From Epiperipatus broadwayi (Eukaryota > Onychophora > Udeonychophora > Euonychophora > Peripatidae): a stretch of 64,000 bases of DNA. Of the stretch, positions 12,401 through 27,400 are shown in pieces. Each line of letters opens with the position of its first letter. The stretch's first letter is position 1. Position numbers and translations under genes: made by a program. The stretch lies in NCBI GenBank assembly GCA_028023455.1, contig JAQFVV010006203.1:9096876-9160875 (forward strand), read 5' to 3'. The notes below the pieces were generated by a model. It worked only from the letters and a program-made list of their open reading frames with translations. It did no database searches and was not told the origin of the DNA.

Positions 12401-15400
12401 AGATTAAAGTTGTGCCCTAAATACGTATCTTGCTCTTCATGAATGGATTTGTGAATGTGAAAATAAATCTCACATTCTTTCGTATAAAATTAGAGTAATA
12501 ATGTCCTTTACAAATGAATATCTTTATCTGCCTTTATTTTCTTGTTGGGGGCATAGACATAGAATTCCAAAATAGTGTGTAATACTCATTGGCATTATAA
12601 CGATCCAAACGATGTGGGAGATCGCATCGCACCGCACCGCACTACCAAGGGCGCCATCTAGGCATTTGAGCCTAGAAAAATTTATAAAGTAGGCAGATAC
12701 GCGCTGTTAGGATTCCACTTTATTTACATATTTAGATCGTTAGCCCATTGTCACTAGCTCAGTGGAGACGCAGAGATAATAAAATATGTAACCTTAGATA
12801 TAAATATAAAAAAATAATAAAAGCCACTGCCAGAAATTAACACAGAAAAATATTTATTTACGCACATATAAAATCATTCTAAATTCGAGGAATAAGTTTA
12901 ACATTTAGATTTTTATCTTAATTTTTAATTTTACATTTAAAATAGCTTGCTATAATGTTTAATATCTTATTTAGAGGGTCGGGTATGAATAGACTACATA
13001 GGTCTGCATTTGAAATAAAAATATTCTTCCCTGATTTAACCTTAGGCAACAAATTTCGCAATCAACTGGCGCCAATCCATCTGATACATTCATGTATTCA
13101 ATGTAGCATGATACGACAACACAAAATACTATATTGTCAGGAATGTACATCTGAACAATAAGTAGAAATAGAGAAGATATTGACTCTCCACCAACAGGAA
13201 TATGACATCTGTTGGCAAGTAGATCAATAAACTAAAAACTCCATAGGAATGGACTGCGGTCTTCTGCCGACTTACAAACCCATCCATAGGCAAACAGAGG
13301 GTGTGTGGCGTATATCTATAATCCTGCCCGTAGCGGACCTCATACTACATCTACTAATTACACAAATATATCCAATCCATTGAACCAATTCAACTACGAA
13401 ATGAATAACCTAAGATTACCCTCCCTTAATACAACTTTACAAAACTATATAGCCATTCACGCCCGACTTAATTTTAACATTTATATACGTTCGCACAGAT
13501 AACTTTTATACAATTTGTTTTAAAATGTTAAGTATAGATCGGCTGCACAGATTCCACGGTCAAAAACATCCAAATTAAACACAATCGATCAAAATACAAA
13601 ATCATCGATAATGTCAATTGCAAAAAGGGAATACACAAAACCCATGGCACTCACCATAAGGTGCCTGCATTAACATCGTTGACCTATACATTCTAATCGA
13701 CTGTGAAAATCTCAACATCATCAACCGCTAACGAATCTATGCAATATCTATACCCAACTTTAAATTTTATGCATTTAAAATTTAAACAATAAATAATTTA
13801 TACAATTAAAATGAATGGAAATGATTTTTTATCAATAACAAACATATAAAATTAAACATCAATTGATTTTAAACTTAAAGATCAGATAGAAATTCCATTT
13901 TAACATTTAAATTGCTTGCACGAAAGTTCTTAATTATTTAAAATTTTTTTAAGTTCATTGTTAATAGCTTACGGAAGAAGAGTCCAGGTTCTTGTTTTTC
14001 CACGGAGTCCTTGTTTGAAACCCGGTCAGATGTTCCGGAGGTAGCATTAGCTGGTTCATTTCGGTATCACAATCAGTTCATTTTTTAAAATAGAGAGAGA
14101 GTGTGTGATATGTGCGTCTCTATCACCACTCTCAAAAAACCAACCGCTGGAACTGCCCAATACTCAATATTTCTCCTTTTTATATTATCCACACGGATTC
14201 AAACAACAAAACGTCACCAATCCATCACTTTCGTTAGGGTCCGAGCCAAGGCTTGGTACTTCCATTGGTCAAGCTAATTTCTCTTATCTACTTTCCATCT
14301 GACCCTTTAATTACATAAGAGCCTTGAGGGCTAGCTTGTTTTTCAAATAATAAATAATCATTTCCATTTATAGATTACAGGAATTAATTAATACCTGTTT
14401 TTATTTTAACTTATATTAAATATTTTAATATTTAACTCTTGTATTTTTTTATCAAAAAAAAAAAAAATACGTTCAAATACCTTTTTTTATTTATATATAA
14501 AAAAAAATATTTTTAAAGTTTAGCATCTGTGCGAATATATATATTTAACAACATTTTAATTTTAGCGTTTAGTTTTTTTATAGATTTTTAATATATTTAT
14601 TTTTATTTGCGAACTTTGTTTTTCTTTTAAATTAATGTAACGACATATTTATATATCGTTACATATCAGTAAACTTCCTCAAAAAACAAAAACATTAAAA
14701 AAAAAAAAAAAAGGCTTTACTTAGTGTTAGTAATTAATTACGTTACACAAATTGATTACAGTATATATGAAAATTTTAAAAGGACAAAACTTTTTTTTTA
14801 AAAGACAAAACAGTAATTACATACAAATATAATGATAAAAAAATGTTGACTGTTGATTCCTTATTACCAGCCAAATTTCTGCCCCCTCCCTTCCAAGTTT
14901 CATTTCTCCTATCTTTTACTATTACTTAGGCAAGTTGAACTATTAGATTTTAGTTTAACAAGACTTTTTAAAAAAAAAAATTTATGATTTAGATTTATTA
15001 TTACGTTTTATTTATTACTTTTTATTCCTCGAATTTATCTCTACATATGCGCAATTTTTTCTTACTGGCAGCACTTTTTAAACAAAACTTCAACTGTAAC
15101 TCCATGTCAATACAACAAATATATTTATACTAATTTGAGAAAAAATATTGCGGGCATGATTTATTTTCAAAAATACTAGTGGTTTATTAAAGATAGAAAA
15201 TTTCATCATCATCAATTCCCCTTCTCAGGGTCAATCTCTGAGGTAAGGCCACACTTGGGACGCCAATTATAACGATCCAAACGATATATAAATATGTCGT
15301 TACAGCATATAATAAGGACCGCCACTCTCATTATCATTATAAACTTTGTTTAAGGACTAGAATTAATTAATATAATCATTATTTAAAATTCAAACAAAAC

Positions 15401-18400
15401 AAACTATTATTAAATATTTTCTAAACACACTTGGTTTCTTAGTTCTTAATTCTCTTATTCAATAATTATTTAATGTTAATGCTCGCTGTCTGTGTTGGCA
15501 ACCCGAACATATACATATGATTCGATTTAAAATTATCTTTAGTCAATTTATGATCCGATATTAATGTCAGTTCAAGGGTCTCTAGTCCTCACCAACCGTT
15601 GAGCTAGTTTCTTGTCGCATAGTACTGTGCCGTCGATTTAGATTTCTACTAATCTGAGCTGGTGAGTTGGGTTTGAATTCAGTTTGGTTCAGCTGAGTTT
15701 GGATCCGACTTGCAGTTTAGTAGGTGGTGCTTTTTCGACTAGTACAGTATCTGCCTGCTATATAAATTTTCCAGGTTCCAAATGCCTGGTGGCGCCCTGT
15801 AAGGCAGGTACAGTAAGACTTCTAATATCCGACCGTTAGAATATATATATATGTGTATGTATGTATTAATGAAATATAATTTGCTGGAAAAAAAATTCAA
15901 TTATTTTTATTTAATAATAACTAAAAAAAGAGATACATAAAGAAGATACCAATTATTTATATCTGTTGTTAAAACAAGAATTGAAATGTACTAAATCAAT
16001 GTTTCTCAATCTTTTTCACTGCAGAGGCTTCTTTTGTTTATATTATTTTCATGCTGCCCCTTTTAAGTATGAAAAATAATGTCAAATAAGAAAATATTTT
16101 TTTAGCATAAATATTTTTATATATTAACAAATGCAAAACATTTCATGAAATTTTTAATAGCCATTATCAAATATAATATAACATTTTTTTTATTACTTTT
16201 CATAAAATCTACCTACACATGATTGAAGTATGCTTGATCAAAGATGCTATTTTTATATCAACTGGATCTTCAGGCAGAAGAGGGATATCCAGAGAAGATT
16301 TCTTTAGAAGAGTTTCATTTTTTTCAACTGCCTGTTTAAGCTGCACTTTCCTTTCCTAAAAAAAAGAAAAATAAATAAATTTTTTTAAAAAAATCTTAAT
16401 ATATATTTTTATTATTGAATGTTATAAACACTACCTTCACTTAAACACATTAGCTAAAAATTTATAATAAAATTGAAATAAGCAGTAATTTTATTCAGAA
16501 ATTTCTTTAATTCAAAATTTCATCTCTTTTTTACCATTATTTTTTTATTTACTGTATTTATCCTTTAGTTTGCCTTTTTTTAATTCTTGTTCCTAACAAC
16601 AAAATTTCATAATGTTTTTTTTTTTTCTCCTCCACTAAAGGGATATCTTTTTTAAAAATGTTCTTTAGTAACTTTGAAAAGTACTTGATAATATTAAAAA
16701 CAGTTGACTTTTACTCAATAACACAGCTCTTTTCACTGAGCACTTAATGAAAAAAAAAAAAATCTTAAATCCTAATAGATTCTTTAATAGTTATTTAAAA
16801 TGCACCCATAATGAACAATTTTCCAAATAAACCCCATTAATTGAAATATTTAAAAGATAAACCATTGAGTTAATACTCATAGGAGTGTACTATCTCTTTT
16901 AGTAGTGAAAACTTAAATCAAATTAAAAATGTATTTTTTGTTTTTATAGTCAGTACTTTGATAATCATTTGACCAATCCAGATTAATCTAGGGCCTTTAT
17001 CCCTCTAACTAATATTAACTAGATAACTGTTTACCAAGTAATAATAAAATAAAAACACAAAATGATGGAATTATTGTTGACATCTTCAAAAAGGTAAAAG
17101 AAATAACGTTATTAATATTTAAGAAAAATGACAAAAAAGATATTAAAAATTATAGACCTATTGTCTTTTATCAGTTCTATGCAAAATCTTTATTAAAATA
17201 ATTATATCTTGTTTACAGCAAATTTTGAGTTTAAACTAACCAAAAATACAAAGCTGGATTTAAAGTTTTAATACAAAAGATTACATTCAAGTATTGAAAA
17301 AAATTTAAAAAAGGACCAATAGGGAGTATGAATTGCCATTATGCTTTGTATTTGTAGATTATAAAAAAGCATTTGATTCTAATAGTATTTCCACAATGGT
17401 TAAAGCTTTGGACCATCAAAATATAAATCCAAGATACTATCATATTCTGAATAACATTTATAAAAATGAAATAACAGTGATTACAATACATGGTTATATT
17501 AGAAGAATATCATTGCTAAAAATGTACGAATGGTTGATTCTATATCTTGACAACTTTTTATAGCAGTTTTATGAAAAGCATTTGAGGATTAAAATGGGAA
17601 GCTAAAGGAAATAAAATGAATAGAGATTTTTTTTATGTCATCTAGATTTGAAGATGATGTGGTAATTTTGGCAAATAATGCTTCAGGAGATTATTAGACA
17701 AAATCATGAAAATAGGATTAAAGACTCATAAATGCTAAAAAGACTAAAGTAGCTTTTTCTTAGAACAAAATAAACATCATTTAATCACCATTTGCAATGA
17801 GTGGCAATACGTATAGTGAGTTTTGCCTGTTTTAATAAGTTAACCACTACAAATACTTTAGTTAGATTATTATTACAATTAGAATCATAATGTAGGAAAT
17901 TATCATAGAAATAAACTTGGGTAGAATGCTTTTTGTAGAAATACGCTAATATTAAAAAAATATATATCTACATGTTCGAAAAGTTTTTAATAGATACGTT
18001 TTGCCAATTCATACATACTTATTTGAAACTTGGACACTTAACACAAGAAGAATACATAGATTTCAGACTGCACCATGAAGTATGGTCAGATATATATCGG
18101 GAATAACAAGAGATTGAATGTGAATTACATTGGGCCAAGAACAAAGAGGTATCACTGACATTGTAGAAAGAATAAATAAATAAAAAGAGAGGTGAGTTGG
18201 ACATATTTCTAATAGAGTTGACAATATCTTGAACTAAATTCCAAAAGATTGAAAATGATCTAGAAAGAGAATACATGTGTAATTGATGAATGAAATAAAT
18301 TTTCTGGAATAAATGTGGAAAAAAGAAGCTATTAGATGAAAAAATGAGATTAAGTTAGAGACTTTCATCCTACAGTGGACTTATAAGTACTGAAAATGAC

Positions 18401-21400
18401 AATGAAATGAATAGCTATAAATCAACTAAATAAAAATAAAAAATCCAAAATTTTAAACCCCGATTTAAACTTGGGTTATAATCATGGCAAATGTGTCAGC
18501 AACCAAATATTATGAATTCTTCAATATACATATATGTGAGGAAAAAATATTGAGTATTTTCACTATTTGTTTATTTACTTTAAAAATAATGTGAAATTAA
18601 ATCTAATAATTATTTCATATTTTTTGATATAAATAATTGCATTTAAAATAATTTTATTATTCTGAAAGTATTGCTTACTCTAAACTGTTGCCGCAACAAT
18701 TTATTTTGGATATAATCATCTTTCCATCTTTCTCGCAATTCAACAATTTGACCAAGAAGCACAGCCACATTCTTACTCTTTGAATGATCATCAACACCAT
18801 GTTCTAATTTAAACATGGCATCACTTGCCAATTTCTTGCTATCATTTTTATCTGAAAATAAATGAATAACAACAGACTACATGTATATATACTTAAAAAG
18901 ATTTGATTTATTTAAGTATGTAGATGTTTTAAGCTAAAGTTAATATTTTGATAAGATCGCACCAGCCATCATTCAGGTAATGGAGGTCACTTAAACACTT
19001 ATTGCAGAGCCAATAAAAATAGGACAAAAAAAAAACTAGCCAATTAAAACTTTTTAAGAAGGCATATAAACTAAATAATATATATCTCTCCAATACAAAA
19101 TTTAGCCACAGAAAGAGTGGGAATAATGTTAAATAATTAGCTAGATTTGAATTAAATGGCTTTTTAAATTCGATGTACCTTATGAAGTTTTTCCAAATAG
19201 AAAAACAGCTTAGCTATATCATTTAGATTGTTCAAGCACTCTGATTTTTAAGAAATTCAAGGAACCTTTTTATTAATCTATTATAATAAAACTTTGTTTG
19301 GCTGCATTAATGTGTTCATCTCCACTAATTTTAACATAATGAGAAATTCCAGAAAAGATCTCATAGACATATTAGGATTAGATAAAATGTCAACTTTTTA
19401 GTTACTGTTGAAAACCATTTCAATAACTCTGCAACAACTGCTAAAATAGCCATCATTACCAAAACAAACAGCAGGTATGATCCAGCCAAAATATAATATA
19501 ATTTTAATGACAAAAAAATCACAAAGGCAAATCAAATACATGTTTACACTTTAATAAATATATATAACCTATCTACAATTATTACTAATATCAATTATTT
19601 TATCAAATCATGAACTTTTTCAAATACAAAAAAATACTCAGTACTAAGTTACAAAGTTTGTATTAAAGTTCGTATAAACCATGAATTAATAATATATTTC
19701 CATCAAAACAAAATAACTAACTCTTGGAGATATGTAGCTGATGAGTGGGACATTTGTAGATAGTAATGAATGTATGATAACTTTATTACTTAAAGATGAG
19801 TGGGATAGTTCAATAAAAAGTTATCTAATTAATTAGTCACAAATGATCATCAATTAATAGTATTCCACTGCTTGATATCCCCTTGGCACATTTTATTTCA
19901 ACTATAACATAACATGATATATTACAAACTCATTCTGTCTTTGAAATATCAAGGAAAGCGGTTTAGGAAAAGATATAAATATCATTAAGCAAGAACTTGC
20001 TTCTGAAACTAAATGCATCTCTGACATATCCCATAATATTAAATGCTGAAACATCAATCAACAGAACAGATAAATTATGATTTGACATTTTTCATTTAAG
20101 AGATATTGTCAATATTATAATTTTTATAATGTCTTTAAAAGATTATTAAAATATTTTTGGATAAATATTTATAACTTAGATATTAAAAGCTTCTTTTTAA
20201 CTAAAAGTTAATCCATCCTGAAATTATTTAAGTTATAGTATTATCTGTGTTTCTTTAGAAATGAGAAAGCTGAATGGGATACAAAAAATAATGCTTTTAA
20301 ACTGTGATACTGGAAGAGATTTCTGAGAATATCATAGACAGCAAAAAAAAAAAAAAAAAAAAATAGTCAAATAGATTAATCTCAACTTTTATCTGGACAA
20401 CAAATAAGCAGATAAAAATAGCTTTCTTTTGATCCCATTAGATATTCTAGATTTTTAAAAACTCCACAACAACTGAAAATAAGGATGGCAAAAAAACAAA
20501 GAAAGAGGACACAGCAACAATAGACACAGCAACAATATTCATAGACTCTACCATAGTCAGACAAATCAAATTAATGACAGACCAATCTTAAGAAAGTGAC
20601 ATTCATACAATTGCAATGAAAATAAATTATGCTGAGTCAAAACATCAGCAGAATCCTTAAAATATGCACTAAGTAGTTTTGCTAAATGAAAATATGGCTA
20701 TTTAGTGAACAAAACAATATTGGATTAATTCCTGGGATATAGAAAAATGAAGATAGACAACAAAAAAACTCTCAATCAGTGTTATACTACCAATTTTTTA
20801 AATTTTGTTTTAATATCTCTTTACTCCGTTTTTCTTTCAAAATTGCTTTTCAATTACTGTAATTATGGATCTTTAATATTTTGCTTTGTGGTATTTTACT
20901 TGAATTTAATATATTCTTCAAAAACAGCAACAGGTTCCAGATCACATTGTTTATCAGAGTGTCTGCATGTTATCATTACTCTGTCTTGATCTGCAAACTA
21001 ACAAATTAAGCAGAAAAACATTTTTTCCAGATTCTTCTAATTTTTCCTATTTTTTAACACTACTGTTTAAAAAAAAAAAAATAAATTTTTTTTGCCCCCC
21101 CCCCCCCCCCCAAAAAAAATAATAAATAAAATTTATTTCTACCCTTTTTTTTCCCCCTGTTTTTTTTTAAGGTTTAAAAAAATCCCCCTTTTTTTTTTCT
21201 CCTTAACATTTGTAGCTTTACTTTTCTCCATGAAATAATAAAATATTTTTTCTCCCACTCATTCTAACACTTCATTATTTGTATCTTTATCTTTCTGATT
21301 TATATACTTCTCCAATCATATTTCAAAGTCTCCAAATGTTTTTTTTTTCTTTTTAAATGATTAATTGCCATTCAATAAAGATTTTACTTAACTATTTTTA

Positions 21401-24400
21401 TTATAATAAAATCCTGTTTTGCCATTGGAGTCCTACATTTCTTTCCTTCTTTATCCAGTTTCCAAATATTTAAAGCTTTTATTTTGACCCATCAATTCAA
21501 TTTGAATTTAAAGTTACCTACTGCAATATCTTATTTATATTACTATCATTTTCTTCCAATTTATTTTCATTTTGATATTATTGAATTCTTTTTTATCATC
21601 ACTTATTATTTCTTTCAAATTCTAACAAATTTAAAATATTGAGTTTATATTCCACCATACTTAATTCAATCTCATCATTCAATGTAGAACTCATCTGTAG
21701 TTTAGATTATTATATCTAAGCAATTTATTTTATCTATATTTTTTCCTAAAATATCCAAAAATCTTATCATCTTTAATCTACTAAACATCATATGATCACT
21801 GTTTCTTATGCTTACTCATAACTTATTAAACAGGCAAAACTCTCCATACAGTAGTGCCACTCAGTGCAAGCCAGAGTAATCAATGGATCCCAGCTAGTGC
21901 CTACTCATCCAATATCTCCAGACTAGTTTCTGGCTTATGGCCTTCATCAGTGAAGAGCCTTGGATATAAGAGCACTGCACCTAGATCTTAGGATCTACTG
22001 CAACCTTCCATCAGCCACCTTTTATCTCTACTTAATTACAAAGCTATGAGAATGACATTAAAAACACAATATTTTCAATCCAAGCTCATTAGCTTATATA
22101 GTCATATAGGTCTGAACTCAGTTCAGCACCCATACATTTTGGTGTCTTTGGCTCTTTAGCAACCATAGCCACCACTATCCTATTAGGCAGGATTGGTGTT
22201 TAACCACTAAACATCACATGATCACTGTTTCTTATACTTGCTCATAATTGTTATTAAACAGGCAAAACTCTCCATACAATAGTGCCACTCAGTACAAGCC
22301 AGAGTAATCAATGGATGCCAGAAGGCTTGTGGATAAAACCCCTATCTAGTGTCTATAAGCTAATGAGCTTTGATTGAAAATATTATTGTGCTCTTAATTT
22401 CATTCTCATAGTTTTATAGTTAAGTAGAAATAAAAGATGGCTGCTGGAGAGTTGCATTAGATCGTAAAACCTAGGTGCAGTGCTCTCAGATCTAAGGCTC
22501 CTCACTGACGAAGGCCATAAGCCAAAAACTAGTCTAAGGATATTGGATGAGTAGGCACTAGATAGGGATTTTATGCACAAGCCTTCTGGCATCCATTGAT
22601 TACTCTGGTTTGCACAGAGTATGGAGAGTTTTGCCTGTTTAATAACAGTTATGAGCAAGTATAAGAAACAGTGATCATGTGATGTTTAGTAATTTAACAC
22701 TAATCCTGCCTAACAGCATAGTGATGACTATGGTTGTTAAAGAGCCAAAGACACCAAAATGTATGGGTGCTGAACTGAGTTCAGACCTATATGACTATAT
22801 AAGCTAATGAGCTTGGATTGAAAATATTGTGTTTTCAATTTCATTCTCATAGTTTTGTAGTTAAGTAGAAATAAAAGGCGGCTGCTGGAGGGTTGCATTA
22901 GATTCTAAGATCTAGGTGCAGAGCATTCAGATCCAAGGCTCTTCACTGACAAAGGCCATAAGCCAGAAACTAGTCTGGGGATATCAGATGAGTAGGCATT
23001 AGATAGAGATTTTATGCACAAGCCTTCTGGCATCCATTGATTAATCTGGCTTGTACTGAGTAGCGCTATTATATGGAGAGTTTTGCCTATTTAAAAACTT
23101 CTTTAATCTCTAAATCTACATAAGGAATTCATATCACTATTTTCAACAGATCTTCTAATGCTTTTTCTCATCTAAAATAAAACTGCTCCGCCATTAAAAA
23201 TAAACAATCAATTTAGAAACTGTAAGTCAATAATCCACAGACTTTAATGTATATTAATAATTTTTATTAATCATTCATTAGACTAGATATTTAATGAATA
23301 TTTCTGTAGTGTAATTTTCATTATATCATTCTCACGCAAGGTATGGACTGGTTTTATCCGCTTTTAATATCTCGTGGAAATGTGCATCTTGGGGATCATA
23401 CATCTTATATTCATGTTTTTAGTTATATATTTATAATTACGCCCCTCCACAAGGTGTCAAACATGGATAGACATCTGCCCCTACCTTGCATGAGTGATTC
23501 AGTGAAAATTACACTAGATATATTATGTTAGCAAAAAATATGACAATATGTGGTATGATAGTCAAGCATTAGAAAAAAAAAAAATTTCAATTTGATCAAT
23601 TCTTTTTGGTACTTGAATGTCACATGATCTCCTAAATAATTGATCGTACGATTATAAATAATATTGTGCTATGCATTTCCCTATGAAATTTATCTCTAAT
23701 CCTAATTCATCTGATTTTACTATACTACATCCATTCCCTTTTTACTTTTTTTTTTAAACCTCCTTAAAATATATATTTCCTAATAAATCCAACTCTTTAA
23801 TTTATGTTGCTAGGTAGAGAACTTTATTAATGTAGAAATAATATAACACTAGATATAAGTCAATAAGTGAAATATAGAAATTTTCTAACTTTGGTAACTA
23901 ATTGTATGAACTTCAAAACCCATAACAAAGCTATATTTACATTAAATAAAGCAACAAAAAAAGAAGAATTCTATATTGTTATTGCAGACTTAAAAAGCAA
24001 ATATACTTAAGAGTTTTCTAATAATCAATTCTACCAGTAATTAATCATGTTTCAGAGAGCATTATCATAAATGTATCTGGAGGGACCCATGCACTAAAGG
24101 GTATCCCATATCTATCAGGATATAAAAATAATTGTCAAATTTGACATTAGTAATTGGAAAAAATAATAGGAAAAATTATGCAGAGATAGTCTGGAAAGAG
24201 TGGAATATTCATTACCCAGCTAATAATAGTGAAATATTTAATGAAATTCAATCAGTCAACAAAAGACACATCATGAATCTGGCAATAAAGCAGATTATCA
24301 GAGACAAAAGTATACTTCACGCTGGCTGATGACCACAAAGCACCATAAACTCAAAAAGTAGTCAAACTATATAGCAATAGATATTCTGCAGTAAGTTATA

Positions 24401-27400
24401 ATTGTTTAACTAATGATGATTATTGAGTCTGCATCTGATTAAGGTATGAAGATTACTCAATTTATTCTTATTTTATTAGAGTATTGTTTTTCAAACAGGT
24501 TCACCATTAGTTGGTTTAAATGGTCATTTCTACTGTGAGAACAGATAGATTGACAGTACATGGATAAATTTTACAAGCTGCACTGCTGTGTTCTCTAAAT
24601 AGAAATCCTGTAATTATTTTTCATTAAAATAGTCTGAAAATATCTTTTATTCATTGATCAGGTAGATATACCTCATGCTGCCAGAAAGCAACCGGTCAAA
24701 TGCACTATAGTGCCACAGAATTATAAAACTAGAGAAGTATACTCACAGGCAGTATTAGAGATCTTTATCATTTTACATTACAATATTATGTACCTTAGAC
24801 TGCATTGCACATTATGATGATTGAATATTTTAAACTATTATTTATATTTATACATCAGTTAATACTACTGCATCATTCTTTCTGAATGGAATAATTTTTA
24901 TGTCAAACTTTTTGTTTCAAAATTCATAACTTTTATTTCTTGAAATCAACTATGATATTCAAAAACACATTATTAATTTTCTTCCATCTAATATTTCCAA
25001 TTTTTTTTTCCATTTTTTAAATCAACCTCTAAAAACTTATGGTTTCTTGACCCTTTCTTTTTTTTTTTTTAATTTTTATCATTTCTGCAATAGTCCTATT
25101 TATTTACAAATTGCCAATTTTTCTATTACTAAGTTTCCATTTTTATGAAAATATTTTTTTAAAATTTGACTTTTCAATATCATCTTATTTCTCATTATTT
25201 TTTTCTTTGTTTTAGAACTGTTTTCTCTTTCTATTTATATTAAATTTTTGATAATAACTTATAATTAAAGAATGACAAATTTTAACTCTTTTTTTTTCAA
25301 ATGCTTAATTTTTAATGTGTGACATTTCAACTGTCACACATCTTTACAATAGCTCTAATAGACTGCTAGATGCCAAAACAACAAAAAAATATAAAAACTG
25401 AAAAATTAATCTAATTATCTTAGTAATTATTTCATCATAACAAACTGTAAATATCAGATTGAAACAGTGATCATGTGATGTTTAGTGGTTTAAATATCAG
25501 AATGCATAAAATTTTACAACAGCTCTCCCCCCTCTAAATGGCAATTAATAACAATGGTTAAATATTATTTTATATTATAGCTATCAGTGATAGTGATAAA
25601 ACACGATGTGGCCAAAATATTCTAGTGATCAGAACTTGAGGGAAAAAATCACAATATATATATATATAATATAAAAAAGCATTTTGTAATTCTTAGCTAT
25701 AATTCATTCTTTAGTCTTTTAAAAAGTAGGTGTTTTTCCACACAGTATAATTAATATCACTCTGAATATAACAATTACAAATTTTATTCTAATCTAATGT
25801 TTCTTAGTTTTTTAAGTCATAACACAACTCATAGACACAAAATCAGCATTTAAGAAACTAAAATCTAAAGAAAATACTCTAACTCCCAAGAGATTAAATG
25901 TATGTTAAAATATCTATTACAAATAAATTGCCAACAGTCTTATAACTAGATTATTTGTTAGCTTTTTCTTCTCGTTTTTTCTATTTTAAAAATATATATT
26001 TAACTAATGTATTTCAAGCAAATTTAAAATTATAATTAACAAAAAATATTTGTAAAACTTTCTTTTGCATTATTTTTAATAAAATTAACTTACATTTTGT
26101 AAATCTCTTGAAAAATTATATGAACTGTAAAGAAGCAGAATTTGTTATGTACACTCACACAATCTTATATTTTATTTATAATATTTCATCACAAGATTCT
26201 CCTAGCTTACATGTTAGATAAAAGTTGATTCTTCCATTATTCTTGTCAATAATTTTTATGTCAAAAATAAAAATTTCTTTACTTTCCTCTTGTCTTTTCC
26301 TCTAAGTTAGTTAATATTTGCAAAAGTCTGGGATTTTTATGCACCTTCTAACTTCAAAATTAGCAGTCCATCTCCTTTTTTTCTTTTTATGTTGTTGTTA
26401 GATTTAATTAAATAAACTTTTAAAATTAATAAATTATCAACTGAAAAACTTGCCCCTATTGCTTTTCTATTCTATGCAATGAAGATATAAAGTTCTATTG
26501 TTAAGATTTTCAGATGGAGATAAATCAGTTTGAATTTTTTGTTGTATGTTAAATGTTGTAAATTTATTTTCGGTGCAAATGTCCAAAAAAAAATCATCAT
26601 CAAAATAATTTTTAAATTATTCCTTGTAATACAATATAAAAACCATACAGAAAAAATTCTGAACCGCACAAACTTTGAACTAAAAATAGATGGACATTCT
26701 ATCGAATAATTAAATTTACAGGTGATCAGAAAGTCTATATAGGAAACTCAAAGATGCTGGTTAAAATGATGAAAAGTATTTAAAACTAATAGAAAATATA
26801 AAAGATATAAAATGAATTAATAAAACAATCTGATTATTTTAAAAATCTAAGTCAAATAAATACTGAAAATATGAACTGCAAAAAGCAAATATGAAGAACA
26901 GTAGTAAAACATATTTTCTACAAGAAACAGACATTTTATCATTAAAAATGCTGGATCTTCATCTCTGCAAAAAAAATATTAAGCCCTACATTTGACCATT
27001 AGCTTAGTGTAAATCAGAGACCTTGATTTTTTTAGCTAATGATTTTAGATAACTAAGAACTTTTGAGACACAAAGATGGAAAAATTGGAAAAGATACACA
27101 GGATAAAAAGTCAAATGATGAGTTTATGTCTTTGATAAAAGAAAAAAAAAGGTTGTCTGCCTCTCAAATTAAAACCGGAAGACTGAATTGGATACCGATA
27201 TACTGAGCATCGCAATTTATTCAGGGACATAATAGAGAAAAAATATTGGGGAATAGCCATGAAAAGATCTCATTTAACGTTCACGGATCAACAATGCATA
27301 AGCATATAAGCATTCATCACTATAATGAACTAAAACAAATAGCAAAATATTTGTAGATCATGAAATATTTTCATTAGACATTTTAACCAGACTTTGTGAA

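Larger units (their letters stand above)
6382..16216 (-). other. YJU2B intron 6 (9.8 kb)
   Basis: Donor GTAGGT at the 16216 side, acceptor ATTTAG at the 6382 side. It contains the microsatellite, the 7374-8632 inverted pair, telomere-like and 50-bp tandem repeats, the 8645-14500 inverted repeat and an LTR-like segment. No host exon was seen inside. Confidence 0.8.

Noticed and set aside
20382-20564. Cysteine-rich minus-strand ORF that might suggest a small secreted peptide.
   Set aside because: The cysteines come from an ACAGCAACA-type microrepeat; there is no signal peptide cleavage context and no splice context.
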